DNA from: a virus
Reading direction: 5' to 3' (one strand)
DNA length: 23,470 nt
IMG/VR virus record: IMGVR_UViG_3300041809_000220
Location: 1-23,470 of that record
Shown here one piece after another: positions 1-6,520 of this stretch. Below the pieces are notes generated by a model that ran no database searches, had not been told where the DNA came from, and saw only the letters and a list, made by a program, of their open reading frames with translations. Position 1 is the first letter of the stretch. Every line of letters begins with the position of its first letter. A program made the translations under genes and the position numbers.

Positions 1-160
1 ACGTTGCGGATAGACTCAAGTCGTCGGCAGCGCTCGGACCCCTCAAGAGAGAATCTGACAGGTCTACGCCATAGTAGTGATAGGGAAATGAAGCGCCAGC
101 ACATGCAGCCAAACAAAGACCTATGCCTATGCCGGCGGCAAAGTGTTTGGTCAATTCCAT
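1..160 (-). CDS. small lipoprotein, 3' end outside window
   Basis: The visible 53 residues start with a lysine-containing n-region, a hydrophobic stretch (about residues 7-19) and a lipobox LAAC with the cysteine at residue 20, so this should be a lipid-anchored exported protein. After the cysteine it reads AGASFPYHYYGVDLSD and then an acidic, Leu/Ser-rich stretch. The frame stays open to the window edge. The ATG lies inside the end of the upstream gene (ATGGAATTGA, 10-nt overlap), so translation is probably coupled. It is the third gene of a leftward group of tiny genes. A phage lipoprotein next to a one-helix membrane peptide could belong to lysis (outer spanin type) or superinfection exclusion; the sequence does not decide. 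The lipoprotein call is firm, the role is unknown. Confidence 0.72.
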   Translation of the reverse strand, partial: MELTKHFAAGIGIGLCLAACAGASFPYHYYGVDLSDSLLRGPSAADDLSLSAT

Positions 161-327
161 GTAGGCCTGCCCGTCTTCCTAAAGTTTTCAGCCTCGGCCA
201 TCATAGAAGCCACAAGAGCGGCCTGCTGTTCTTCCGGTGTTTGTCTCAAAGTCTGGATCAACTTTGTTACGGCATCCGGGAACTGAAGCGCTCCAGTAAT
301 CAACGTAATGATGGCCGAGAGTGACAT
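151..327 (-). CDS. hypothetical 58-aa phage protein
   Basis: A short leftward ORF of 58 residues (MSLSAIITLITGALQFPDAV..., ending GRPTWN). The N-terminal third is hydrophobic but broken by polar residues; the rest looks like a soluble amphipathic helix rich in Q, E and A (TPEEQQAALVASMMAEAENF). Its ATG is 2 nt after the stop of the upstream membrane peptide (TAATTATG), and its TGA overlaps the ATG of the lipoprotein, so all three read as one transcript with coupled translation. I do not recognise a family. The gene is supported mainly by its tight fit between two better supported neighbours. Confidence 0.65.
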   Translation of the reverse strand: MSLSAIITLITGALQFPDAVTKLIQTLRQTPEEQQAALVASMMAEAENFRKTGRPTWN

Positions 328-329
328 AA

Positions 330-485
330 TTAATTACCGTCTTGATCTTTAGCGCCGAGAAGCTTCAAGATATTGATCACGGACTTCACGATACCGCCCG
401 AAGCCGGGACCGCAATAGCCAGAACTTCGGAAACACTCAAAGCAACCATCAAAAGCATCGACTGATGCGCGATTACCCATGCCAT
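330..485 (-). CDS. small membrane protein (51 aa)
   Basis: The chosen ATG at 485 is preceded by a very good ribosome site, AAGGAGG, 8 nt upstream (AAGGAGGATAAATTTATG on the minus strand). The longer upstream reading has no such site. The 51-residue product begins MAWVIAHQSMLLMVALSVSE and has one hydrophobic segment over about residues 9-29, then a second amphipathic stretch (SGGIVKSVINILKLLGAK) and a charged end. One transmembrane helix or a membrane-associated hairpin is likely. It heads the leftward trio. A holin-like or exclusion role is possible but not shown; no motif identifies it. Confidence 0.72.
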   Translation of the reverse strand: MAWVIAHQSMLLMVALSVSEVLAIAVPASGGIVKSVINILKLLGAKDQDGN

Positions 486-519
486 AAATTTATCCTCCTT
501 AAGGATTATTGTTGACGTC

Positions 520-541
520 AAAAAAAAGTCTGTCAGACTTT
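520..541 (-). terminator. hairpin with T-tract in minus orientation, divergent region
   Basis: AAAGTCT (525-531), a 3-nt loop and AGACTTT (535-541) form a perfect 7-bp stem. Read leftward, the stem is followed by a T-tract (complement of A520-A524), the form of an intrinsic terminator. It sits just upstream of the leftward genes, so it could stop leftward read-through or attenuate their transcription. On the plus strand it lies in the leader of the first rightward gene and has A's, not T's, after it. Confidence 0.45.
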
Positions 542-571
542 GAAAAAAAAGCAAGTCGTTCGGGAGATCAA

Positions 572-832
572 ATGACAAAGACACTCGGTTTCATTCCAAA
601 ACAAAGGACTAAAGAAGAGATCAATCAGGAGTACAACCAACACGCGGTTATGTATGGCCATGAAGCCTGTATGATCGAGGAAGCTCAAGAACATGTCGAA
701 AAGATTTTTAAAAGCCAAGAACAGCGCGTTCGGGCAATGGTAAATCTGAGACAAGAAGCAGCAAAGCTTCCAGTTGAGCCCGCCGCACCGAAACTAGATA
801 TTCAAGCTGAGGAAGGACCGACAGGCGCATGA
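572..832 (+). CDS. small charged helical phage protein (86 aa)
   Basis: The ATG at 572 follows CGGGAGATCAA, a usable ribosome site; the frame is open back to a TTG at 509, but that start has no good site and would run through the hairpin. The product (MTKTLGFIPKQRTKEEINQE...) is charged and mostly helical in appearance, with a likely coiled-coil stretch around residues 15-65 containing a repeated E/Q/H pattern (EEAQEHVEKIFKSQEQRV), and a Pro/Ala-rich acidic tail. It overlaps the next gene by ATGA. I recall similar short coiled-coil proteins at the start of structural blocks of environmental podophages, but no function is known to me. Confidence 0.72.
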   Translation: MTKTLGFIPKQRTKEEINQEYNQHAVMYGHEACMIEEAQEHVEKIFKSQEQRVRAMVNLRQEAAKLPVEPAAPKLDIQAEEGPTGA

Positions 833-1257
833 AAACATTCTGGAGATTTTTGAGCTACGTCATGGGCCGCAATACAGAGCGGACCCCAGCAAGCGTTATT
901 AAAGAGCAATTGAATGAAAAAAGACCACTTCCGCTCGGACGAACCGAATTCGAAACGTGGTCTGATCGGATTATCTCGGGCGCATGCATTCCTGGTGCGA
1001 CCCACGAAAGCATTAAGTTCGTTCTTGCAGATCAGCTACTCCATCTTGGTCCCACTGTTGATTGCGAAACTGATCTTTATTTCATTAAGTGCCTTCGGAA
1101 GTTTGCTGTCAATCAAGTGGCGGATACGATGAGACGCGAGATCCGAGACATCGCTAAAGCACGAATGGAAGCTGAACAAACAAAACCTGCCGAAGTGACG
1201 GCCCTACCGACGGGTGTCACTGATGCAAAAGAAGTATTATCAAACGGACGAGTTTAG
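829..1257 (+). CDS. conserved-type phage protein, unknown function (142 aa)
   Basis: Starts at ATG 829 inside the stop of the previous gene (ATGA), with AAGGA about 12 nt upstream. The central part, LGRTEFETWSDRIISGACIP followed by KFVLADQLLHLGPT and FIKCLRKFAVNQVADTMRREI, looks like a compact all-helical domain; the C-terminus is low complexity (EAEQTKPAEVTALPTG). From memory the GRTEF-WSDRIISGA pattern recurs in short conserved proteins of podophage structural clusters, but I know no tested role. The last 35 nt overlap the start of the next gene in another frame. Confidence 0.75.
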   Translation: MKTFWRFLSYVMGRNTERTPASVIKEQLNEKRPLPLGRTEFETWSDRIISGACIPGATHESIKFVLADQLLHLGPTVDCETDLYFIKCLRKFAVNQVADTMRREIRDIAKARMEAEQTKPAEVTALPTGVTDAKEVLSNGRV

Positions 1258-1657
1258 GGAATTAGCCAAAGAGTGGGAGCAGATCTTAGAGGATCTTGGG
1301 CTACCCGACATAGAGAAGTGCTTAGGAGAAGATAGGGCACTCAAGCAAAACTCATCCAATGTTTACCGGCAAATGGATCCGGTAAGGCGAGAAGCAAAAG
1401 AGCTGTATTTTCGAGAACTTAACCGAGCCCTACACACCGCCTGTTTTGATTGCTCAGTAGACAGAGTTGTGATGGTTTTAAAGGCAGAGGGGACTAAGAT
1501 TGTCGAGATCTGCATGGCCCTTGAGAATCTCGGAATGAAGCGTTATCGCCGGACCGTTAGGCTGATTATTAGGAAATACGAGGATAGGTGGGGAATTAAG
1601 ACTTGGACGCAGGAACAGCTGAAATACCGCTGGAAGAAAAAGCCACCTATTCCATAA
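1223..1657 (+). CDS. HTH-like phage protein (144 aa)
   Basis: ATG 1223 is preferred to the in-frame GTG at 1214, though neither has a strong ribosome site; it is probably translated by coupling, as it starts 35 nt before the upstream gene ends. The N-terminal half is acidic and helical. The C-terminal half (about residues 88-130), with VMVLKAEGTKIVEICMALEN and YRRTVRLIIRKYEDRWGI, has the spacing of a helix-turn-helix: a short helix, a turn at GTK, a second helix and a basic recognition-like helix. It ends in a basic tail (KYRWKKKPPIP). A DNA-binding or packaging-related role is reasonable, but the domain call is by eye only. Confidence 0.7.
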   Translation: MQKKYYQTDEFRELAKEWEQILEDLGLPDIEKCLGEDRALKQNSSNVYRQMDPVRREAKELYFRELNRALHTACFDCSVDRVVMVLKAEGTKIVEICMALENLGMKRYRRTVRLIIRKYEDRWGIKTWTQEQLKYRWKKKPPIP

Positions 1658-2052
1658 TTCCTTACTTAGGCAAAAACCTATCCGAAGAGCACAGAAATAT
1701 GGTGCTGGCTAAGTGGATGAGAACTCTCAGGTTTGGTAATGACATATTCAGATTGATCGATAGTACTTCTTATTTTGATGCCTATCAGATTTATATCAAA
1801 GCGCTTCTTAAAAGACCCCAATGCATTGTCCGTTTTGCTATGTTGACGGACGATATGGATACTTGCTTGGGCTTCTCCGTGTCAGAGACGAACATACTCC
1901 ATTATGTGTGGGTTCAAAAAGATGAGAGAAGGCACGGAATAGGTAAATCATTGGTTCCATTTGCATTCAAATACATAACCCACATCACAAGAGCTGGAAT
2001 GATTATTTGGAATAACAAGTTTCCGGACGTTAGGTTTGATCCATTTAAATAG
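1603..2052 (+). CDS. GNAT-like N-acetyltransferase domain protein (149 aa)
   Basis: The region HYVWVQKDERRHGIGKSLVPF (about residues 100-120) has the R/Q-x-x-G-x-G/A form of the GNAT acetyl-CoA pyrophosphate loop, preceded by a beta-rich stretch (CIVRFAMLTDDMDTCLGFSV) as expected for GNAT strands 2-4. The start is unusual. The frame has no ATG or GTG before residue 33, and the only common start that keeps the YSIIPYLGK stretch is TTG 1603, with GGGGA 9 nt upstream, inside the end of the previous gene (55-nt overlap). The substrate is unknown. I recall similar proteins in environmental podophage structural clusters; whether they acetylate anything is unclear. Confidence 0.72.
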   Translation: MDAGTAEIPLEEKATYSIIPYLGKNLSEEHRNMVLAKWMRTLRFGNDIFRLIDSTSYFDAYQIYIKALLKRPQCIVRFAMLTDDMDTCLGFSVSETNILHYVWVQKDERRHGIGKSLVPFAFKYITHITRAGMIIWNNKFPDVRFDPFK

Positions 2053-2060
2053 GAGATTCT

Positions 2061-2363
2061 ATGATTAAAGTAGCTTACGCAATGCTTCATCACCCCTTGT
2101 TTCTGGGCGGTAAAAACCACGGGGAAAAGTTGTTTAATAAAAGCGGAATGGAGATCTCTTACGACCGCGTCGAGAAAGAGCTTATCGTGACCTATAACGG
2201 CAAGACCCAATACATCCCCAGCACGAATGTCGCCGCCTATGAGCCCTGGACCGACCCAAAAGAAGAGAAGCGTCCAGCAGCCCTCAGAGGTCCGATCAAG
2301 GCGCAGGTCACAACCCCACAAGATCATGTGTTTTCTAGCGGCCCGGGAAAGACCCACAACTAA
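2061..2363 (+). CDS. conserved-type phage protein, unknown function (100 aa)
   Basis: Begins at ATG 2061 with a good ribosome site (AGGAGATTCT). The first half contains HHPLFLGGKNHGEKLFNKSG and then EISYDRVEKELIVTYNGKTQ, which reads like a small beta-sheet domain; the second half is Pro/Lys-rich and ends DHVFSSGPGKTHN. Its TAA overlaps the ATG of the next gene (TAATG). I recognise the general pattern (YDRVEKEL-V-YNG, then HVF-GPG near the end) from phage hypothetical proteins but know no function. Confidence 0.78.
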   Translation: MIKVAYAMLHHPLFLGGKNHGEKLFNKSGMEISYDRVEKELIVTYNGKTQYIPSTNVAAYEPWTDPKEEKRPAALRGPIKAQVTTPQDHVFSSGPGKTHN

Positions 2364-2992
2364 TGGCCCGCGATCTCGTTGATATCCTGCCCGATTACGA
2401 CACAAAGATCGGGACCATGAATGCCAAGGTTCTGGCCGCAAGAGATGCGGAGTCAGCCAACTATGCCCACTTCATGGCAAAGCAGCTGGCTCTGTCCGCA
2501 GCCCAACGAGAAGAGAACAAAAGGCTCGCCGAGATTCGCAAGCAACGCCATGGTATCGATCCTACCGCTCAGCAACCGTCAACCCAAGCCATCCTAGCCA
2601 GACCAAAAGAAGACGATGAAAAACACTGGCTTAGGCCGCTGGTGGATTGTCAAATCGAGAATCCAGACGGAACGATTGATGTTGGCGAACGCCCAGTCAC
2701 CATTGAGGAGGTTTCTCATGTTGAGGCAACACGCAGAAGGCCCAAGAACTCGACCGGCCAGAGCGAAAAGTCTGCGGCTGGCGAAGAGGCTAAAGAAAAT
2801 GCGGTTAATGCATACTTATGCAGTCCACCTGCTGTTCTTAGTGAAGAGGAACTTAAAAGAGTTTCAAAGCCAAAAGCATATGAGACACAGCCCATGGTGA
2901 TAACCGCCCCACCTCTTCCGAAGCCAAGCGATAAGACCTTTTGGACCCATGGACACTTTCTAGAACTAAAGAACTGGCTTAAACGCAAATGA
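2363..2992 (+). CDS. hypothetical phage protein (209 aa)
   Basis: ATG 2363 overlaps the stop of the previous gene. The N-terminal 65 residues look helical and charged (AQREENKRLAEIRKQRHGID). A middle part, HWLRPLVDCQIENPDGTIDV, could be a short folded domain; the remainder is low complexity, rich in E, K, P and A, with a Pro-rich stretch (APPLPKPSDK) before the end (HFLELKNWLKRK). No catalytic motif is seen. It may be a flexible structural or assembly factor, given that it lies between conserved small genes and the terminase. Confidence 0.72.
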   Translation: MARDLVDILPDYDTKIGTMNAKVLAARDAESANYAHFMAKQLALSAAQREENKRLAEIRKQRHGIDPTAQQPSTQAILARPKEDDEKHWLRPLVDCQIENPDGTIDVGERPVTIEEVSHVEATRRRPKNSTGQSEKSAAGEEAKENAVNAYLCSPPAVLSEEELKRVSKPKAYETQPMVITAPPLPKPSDKTFWTHGHFLELKNWLKRK

Positions 2993-3366
2993 CCGAACTC
3001 TCATTCTTGTTAGACCTATTACTCAACCATAAGCTTCCCAAGGCAACGAAAGAAGCGATAACTGGCCGCATTAAAGAGATTGAGACTCTTGCCCATCAAC
3101 CCACGATTGCGCAACCGCAATGGCAACCAAGACCGCCAAGGAATGCACAGAGCCCAAGCACGCAACGGATCTTGGATGAGATGGCTCAACAAGGAGTTCC
3201 AATTGAACAAGCACAAGTACTTCAACAGCAACCCCATCCGCTTCCTGTAACGCAGATCGCCCAAACGGCCGCAGCTCAGATGGCCCTTAACGCACGGCAA
3301 GAAGCAATCAACATCGCAACCTCAGGAAGAGAAGAGAAAGGGCGAACAAGCCCAAGAAAGTTCTGA
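2989..3366 (+). CDS. conserved-type phage protein with Gln/Pro-rich region (125 aa)
   Basis: Starts with an ATGA overlap. The N-terminus is a helix-rich segment (MTELSFLLDLLLNHKLPKAT, then KEAITGRIKEIETL), followed by a long Gln/Pro-rich stretch and a C-terminal Ala-rich part (QMALNARQEAINIATSGR) with a basic tail. The N-terminal ELSFLLDLLLNHKLP pattern seems familiar from podophage proteins just before the terminase genes, but I cannot name a role. It is the last gene before a 47-nt gap that may hold a promoter. Confidence 0.74.
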   Translation: MTELSFLLDLLLNHKLPKATKEAITGRIKEIETLAHQPTIAQPQWQPRPPRNAQSPSTQRILDEMAQQGVPIEQAQVLQQQPHPLPVTQIAQTAAAQMALNARQEAINIATSGREEKGRTSPRKF

Positions 3367-3367
3367 T

Positions 3368-3405
3368 GCACCGTTCTTGACGTAGACAAGGGGCGTTAGA
3401 ATACT
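3368..3405 (+). promoter_or_regulatory. possible promoter before terminase genes
   Basis: The gap has TTGACG (3377-3382) and, 17 nt later, AATACT (3400-3405), a fair sigma70-type pair. It also has GCACC (3368-3372) with AC 7 nt further on, the same core and spacing seen in the TTAGCACCA motif at 5471, 13219 and 19800. If the sigma70 reading is right, the transcript would start very close to the ATG at 3414. Confidence 0.3.
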
Positions 3406-3413
3406 GGACAAAT

Positions 3414-3737
3414 ATGGGTAGACCAAAAGGTGCAAAAAACAAACACACGTTTCAGGTGGAAGAGATCGCACACAAGTTTGATGTGGAGCCCTTCGAAATC
3501 ATGATGAGGATTGCTGTAGGAGATTGGAAGTTCTTTGGTTTCGACGGCGCAACCAAGATCACCTACACGATGAATGGGATTGAGGTTGAAGAGCTCAACA
3601 TTCCCATGAAAGAGCGAGCTCAGATGGCCAAGGAAGCTTCGAAGTATCTCTATTCGGCCAAGCAGGCGATAGAGGTGACTGGCGAGATGGGCATTAAAGT
3701 GATTGTAGAGGACTATCTCAACAAGGAAGAGGGATGA
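3414..3737 (+). CDS. probable terminase small subunit
   Basis: A 107-residue protein directly before the large terminase, overlapping it by ATGA. It opens MGRPKGAKNKHTF, the basic GRPKGxKN start common in phage DNA-binding and small terminase-like proteins, followed by helices (VEEIAHKFDVEPFEIMMRIAVGDW) and a C-terminal helical oligomerisation-like part (MKERAQMAKEASKYLYSAKQ). The small subunit would recognise phage DNA and regulate the packaging motor. The call rests on position, size and the basic N-terminus; a clear HTH could not be fixed by eye. Its ribosome site is weak. Confidence 0.62.
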   Translation: MGRPKGAKNKHTFQVEEIAHKFDVEPFEIMMRIAVGDWKFFGFDGATKITYTMNGIEVEELNIPMKERAQMAKEASKYLYSAKQAIEVTGEMGIKVIVEDYLNKEEG

Positions 3738-5191
3738 TTGAACTCCGAATCGCGCTCCAACCAAAACAAAAGGCGTTCCTCAAGGCGATCGAAGCCACGC
3801 CGATTACGTTCTATGGGGGAGCTAAGGGCGGAGGTAAGAGTAAGGGCTTACAGCTTATTATGCTGCTACGACGCTTTGAACATGCTGGAAGCACTGGAGC
3901 CATCTTTAGGCGGACGTATCCTGAGCTTGAAGGCAATCATATTAGACCGCTATTCCAAGCTTTTCCTGCTTTAAGAGAATATTGGAAGGAAGCGAAAAAG
4001 CTGTTAACACTCCCAAATGGTTCAACCCTTCAGTTTTGTCACTGTAATAATGAAACGGATGTGGATCTTTATCAGGGCCGAGAGTTCCATGACTTGGCAA
4101 TTGATGAAGCTGGCCAGTGGCCGGAGCCTATGTTTCGGAGGCTTCTGGGTTCCAATCGCTCAAGCAAGGTCGGCATGGTCCCAAGATCGATGCTTACAGG
4201 TAACCCTGGGGGAATTGGGCATGGGTGGCTTAAGCGTTTGTTCGTTGAACGGCGTTTCAATGAGCGAGAGAATCCGTCGGATTACGCGTTTGTACAGGCT
4301 TTGGTTGATGACAACATTGCGCTTATGGCGGCGGACCCTAACTACGTTGCCAGACTCGAATCAGAACCCAATGAAGCACTAAGAAAGGCATATAGATATG
4401 GAGACTGGAACATCTTCGCAGGGCAATTCTTCCAAGAGATCTCGAAAGAAAAGCATTTCATCAAACCCTTCAACATCCCCAGTCACTGGAACCGTTTCGG
4501 AGCCTATGACTATGGATTCAATCATCCAGCAGCTTTTGGATGGTACGCAACGGATGAAGATGGAAACACTTACAAGTATAGAGAGCTTGTCAAAGCAGGA
4601 AAGCGAGTTGATGAGTTCGCGCAAAAGCTTAACACTTACCCAGACACAGCATCGCTCTATCCGATTGTTGCTGGTCGAGATTGTTGGACTCAAAAAAGCA
4701 CACTCAGAGATGACCGACAACCTCCAACAGTGGCAGAACAGTTTAGAACGCATGGTATTAACCTTGTCCCAGCGGTAATAGACCGGATCCAAGGAGCTGC
4801 ACAGCTTCGCGATTACTTAGCATGGCAAGGTAAGCCCAGCGGTAAGCCTCGGTTCTTTATCTTTGATACATGCCCCATCACGTTTGACGCGCTATCTCGG
4901 ATGATTCATGATCCAGATAGGGTTGAGGATGTGCTCAAGGTTGATGCAACCGAGGGAGATCCTCTATCGGGTGATGATGCGTATGATGAAACGCGCTATG
5001 CCTTGATGAGCAGGCCAACGCTCAGTGAGCCCGCACAGGTTAAAATAGTTCGCGGATCCGCTGAGTGGTACAAAAAGATTAATGAAAACCATTTTGATAA
5101 GGCAATCGAGCACTTCAAGAAGCAACAAGAGCAAGAGCAAGGCGGATGGCCGGAGATGCCACCGTTTCAAGACGAACCAATGGAGTGGTGA
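3734..5191 (+). CDS. terL: terminase large subunit (packaging ATPase/nuclease)
   Basis: A 485-residue motor protein that drives DNA into the prohead and cuts the concatemer. Visible motifs in the usual order: Walker A GGAKGGGKS (residues 28-36), Walker B LAIDEA with D124 and E125, the coupling motif LTGNPGG (154-160), then the RNase H-like nuclease domain starting FGAYDYGF with the likely first metal-binding aspartate D259 and further acidic clusters (GDDAYDETRYAL near residue 420). Length and motif set are normal and it appears intact. The ATG overlaps the previous gene; the ribosome site AAGGAAGAGGG is strong. Confidence 0.96.
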   Translation: MIELRIALQPKQKAFLKAIEATPITFYGGAKGGGKSKGLQLIMLLRRFEHAGSTGAIFRRTYPELEGNHIRPLFQAFPALREYWKEAKKLLTLPNGSTLQFCHCNNETDVDLYQGREFHDLAIDEAGQWPEPMFRRLLGSNRSSKVGMVPRSMLTGNPGGIGHGWLKRLFVERRFNERENPSDYAFVQALVDDNIALMAADPNYVARLESEPNEALRKAYRYGDWNIFAGQFFQEISKEKHFIKPFNIPSHWNRFGAYDYGFNHPAAFGWYATDEDGNTYKYRELVKAGKRVDEFAQKLNTYPDTASLYPIVAGRDCWTQKSTLRDDRQPPTVAEQFRTHGINLVPAVIDRIQGAAQLRDYLAWQGKPSGKPRFFIFDTCPITFDALSRMIHDPDRVEDVLKVDATEGDPLSGDDAYDETRYALMSRPTLSEPAQVKIVRGSAEWYKKINENHFDKAIEHFKKQQEQEQGGWPEMPPFQDEPMEW

Positions 5192-5193
5192 GT

Positions 5194-5388
5194 GTGGGCA
5201 AAAAAGGTATTCCTCAAAGGCATCATAAACAAAGCATAAGATGCAGCACAGACAAAGAGGCCGAAGCGCCTAAGTCTGATGATCTCAATATCTGGGACCC
5301 TGATTTGGGCTGGGTGTTGAAAAATGGGAAACCAACTATCAATACCAAGGCCTTCTGGGCTAAGATGCGTAGGAAGTTCAAGCAATAG
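5194..5388 (+). CDS. hypothetical small phage protein (64 aa)
   Basis: The frame is open from 5146, inside terL, but GTG 5194, just after the terL stop, has GGAG 8 nt upstream and gives a 64-residue product. It is basic at both ends (GKKGIPQRHHKQS; FWAKMRRKFKQ) with a central NIWDPDLGWVLKNGKPTINT stretch that may form a small beta unit. I see no known domain. It ends 3 nt before the tRNA gene. The ATG at 5146 is the alternative start. Confidence 0.55.
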   Translation: MGKKGIPQRHHKQSIRCSTDKEAEAPKSDDLNIWDPDLGWVLKNGKPTINTKAFWAKMRRKFKQ

Positions 5389-5391
5389 TGT

Positions 5392-5466
5392 TGGCCTGTA
5401 GCTCAGTGGTAGAGTCCGCGGCTGTTAACCGTGTTGTCGGTGGTTCGAATCCATCCAGGCCAGCCA
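5392..5466 (+). tRNA. tRNA-Asn (anticodon GUU), CCA encoded
   Basis: A full cloverleaf folds: acceptor TGGCCTG/CAGGCCA, D arm GCTC/GAGT, anticodon stem CGCGG/CCGTG around loop CTGTTAA (anticodon GTT), T arm GGTGG-TTCGAAT-CCATC, discriminator G and an encoded CCA (5464-5466). All four stems pair apart from G-U wobbles. It lies within the structural block, between a small ORF and an acidic protein gene, and probably supplements host tRNA-Asn for AAC/AAU codons. Confidence 0.95.
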
Positions 5467-5470
5467 TTCA

Positions 5471-5487
5471 TTAGCACCAATTGCGAC
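5471..5487 (+). promoter_or_regulatory. TTAGCACCA boundary motif, copy 1
   Basis: TTAGCACCA (5471-5479), with AC at motif positions 16-17, recurs at 13219 and 19800, each time in a gene-to-gene gap. This copy follows the tRNA and lacks the ATATGAG part found in the other two. It may be a diverged phage promoter or a processing signal. Confidence 0.35.
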
Positions 5488-5505
5488 TCCTGTAGATAGC
5501 AGGAG
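5487..5505 (+). promoter_or_regulatory. hairpin that hides a ribosome site
   Basis: CTCCTG (5487-5492) pairs with CAGGAG (5500-5505) around a 7-nt loop. The Shine-Dalgarno sequence AGGAG of the next gene (ATG 5511) is in the 3' arm, so translation may depend on opening the stem. Confidence 0.5.
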
Positions 5506-5510
5506 AATCA

Positions 5511-5756
5511 ATGCTTCCATTTCTAAAAGACAAAAAAGAAGCTGGCATGTCAGCAAAGCCAGAGCTGGATAAAATCGAGCGTAAGTCCGATGACGAAGAG
5601 GACAAAGACGACGATGTTGTCGATTCTCTCGAGGGCGCCATGCAGGAGCTTCACTCTGCTTTAAACGCTAAGGATTATAGCGGCGCAGCCTCTATCTTTA
5701 GATCAGCATTTGAACTTATGGACTCTGAACCCCACGAAGAAGGCGAGCACATTTAA
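5511..5756 (+). CDS. small acidic phage protein (81 aa)
   Basis: ATG 5511 is placed by AGGAG 5 nt upstream. The product begins MLPFLKDKKEAGM, has a very acidic segment over about residues 22-40 (KSDDEEDKDDDVVDSLEG) and then a helical part (QELHSALNAKDYSGAASIFR) ending in an acidic/His tail. Such short acidic proteins between terminase and portal genes are common in podophages; a head-assembly role is possible. The next gene starts within its stop (TAATG). Confidence 0.74.
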   Translation: MLPFLKDKKEAGMSAKPELDKIERKSDDEEDKDDDVVDSLEGAMQELHSALNAKDYSGAASIFRSAFELMDSEPHEEGEHI

Positions 5757-6520
5757 TGGCTACTAACGGCACGTTACAGCTAGCGACTAATTACGTTCAA
5801 ACCGGACTGGGGACATTGACGTTCACGGTTCCTCTTACGCTTCCTCCGACCGGACTGTCGGTAGTGAATGTTCCCTTCATGGTGAGCTGCCAAATCACGG
5901 TGCCGCAAGCGGTTCAAGAAGGCGCAGGCGGTGGATCTGGAGCTGACCAAGGACTTGGAGTAACCGGGACATCCCCTGCTTTTCTTCCAAGCTATCTGAC
6001 AACCGGAGCGCAACAGGGCTTGGGCAATGGTGCTCTTGGTTTGGGATTTCAAAACGTAACGACCGGAACCTTTGGCGGTTTTGACGCGGGCGGTTCTGGT
6101 GGCGGCCTGGCGGGATCTGTAAATGACAACGCATCGGGAAGTGGATCGGGATATGGAGCAGGAGCAGGCGGCGGAACTCTTGGCGGGTTTTCTGAGGGCG
6201 GCGGTGGCCTTGGAGCAAGCACAAAAGGACTCGGGTTTGGAGCAGCAAGTTCTGGATATCCTCAGCCCCCGACCTACACCAATACTCCAACATCGTTTGC
6301 TGCAGTATTGTCGACTCTATCTATCGTTGTGAATAAAAATGGAACGCCGGTTTATACAGCTCCTGCGTTTAATGGCATTCAATCAGCGCTTCAGTTCAGT
6401 GCGAATCTTCTTTGTAATGCATCGGATTCAATCACGATTGTGTTCTCGAGTTCTCTCGCGAATGACCAAGCATTGAACGCAATCAAAGCAAACGTAGCAA
6501 TCATGGTGGGTGAACAATGA
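5756..6520 (+). CDS. beta-rich virion-type protein with glycine-rich insert (254 aa)
   Basis: The ends of this 254-residue protein resemble the next gene's product: residues 17-26 (TGLGTLTFTVP) match SGLETLTIVMP, FMVSCQITVPQ matches FVLKGKIKLPR, and the C-terminal part (VNKNGTPVYTA, then DSITIVFSSSLANDQALNAI) matches IKQNGSTIFTS and DTFTVALSSAAAEDNVLNAV. Between these halves sits a glycine/serine-rich region over about residues 55-168. The fold is probably a small beta sandwich split by a glycine-rich excursion, as expected for a surface-exposed head or fibre protein. No signal peptide or enzyme motif is seen. Function unknown; virion location is inferred from context. Confidence 0.72.
   Translation: MATNGTLQLATNYVQTGLGTLTFTVPLTLPPTGLSVVNVPFMVSCQITVPQAVQEGAGGGSGADQGLGVTGTSPAFLPSYLTTGAQQGLGNGALGLGFQNVTTGTFGGFDAGGSGGGLAGSVNDNASGSGSGYGAGAGGGTLGGFSEGGGGLGASTKGLGFGAASSGYPQPPTYTNTPTSFAAVLSTLSIVVNKNGTPVYTAPAFNGIQSALQFSANLLCNASDSITIVFSSSLANDQALNAIKANVAIMVGEQ

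Noticed and set aside
4-324. 106-codon plus-strand frame at the left edge
   Set aside because: It lies opposite two coupled leftward genes, one with a lipobox; the product is Arg/Ser-rich as in shadow frames.
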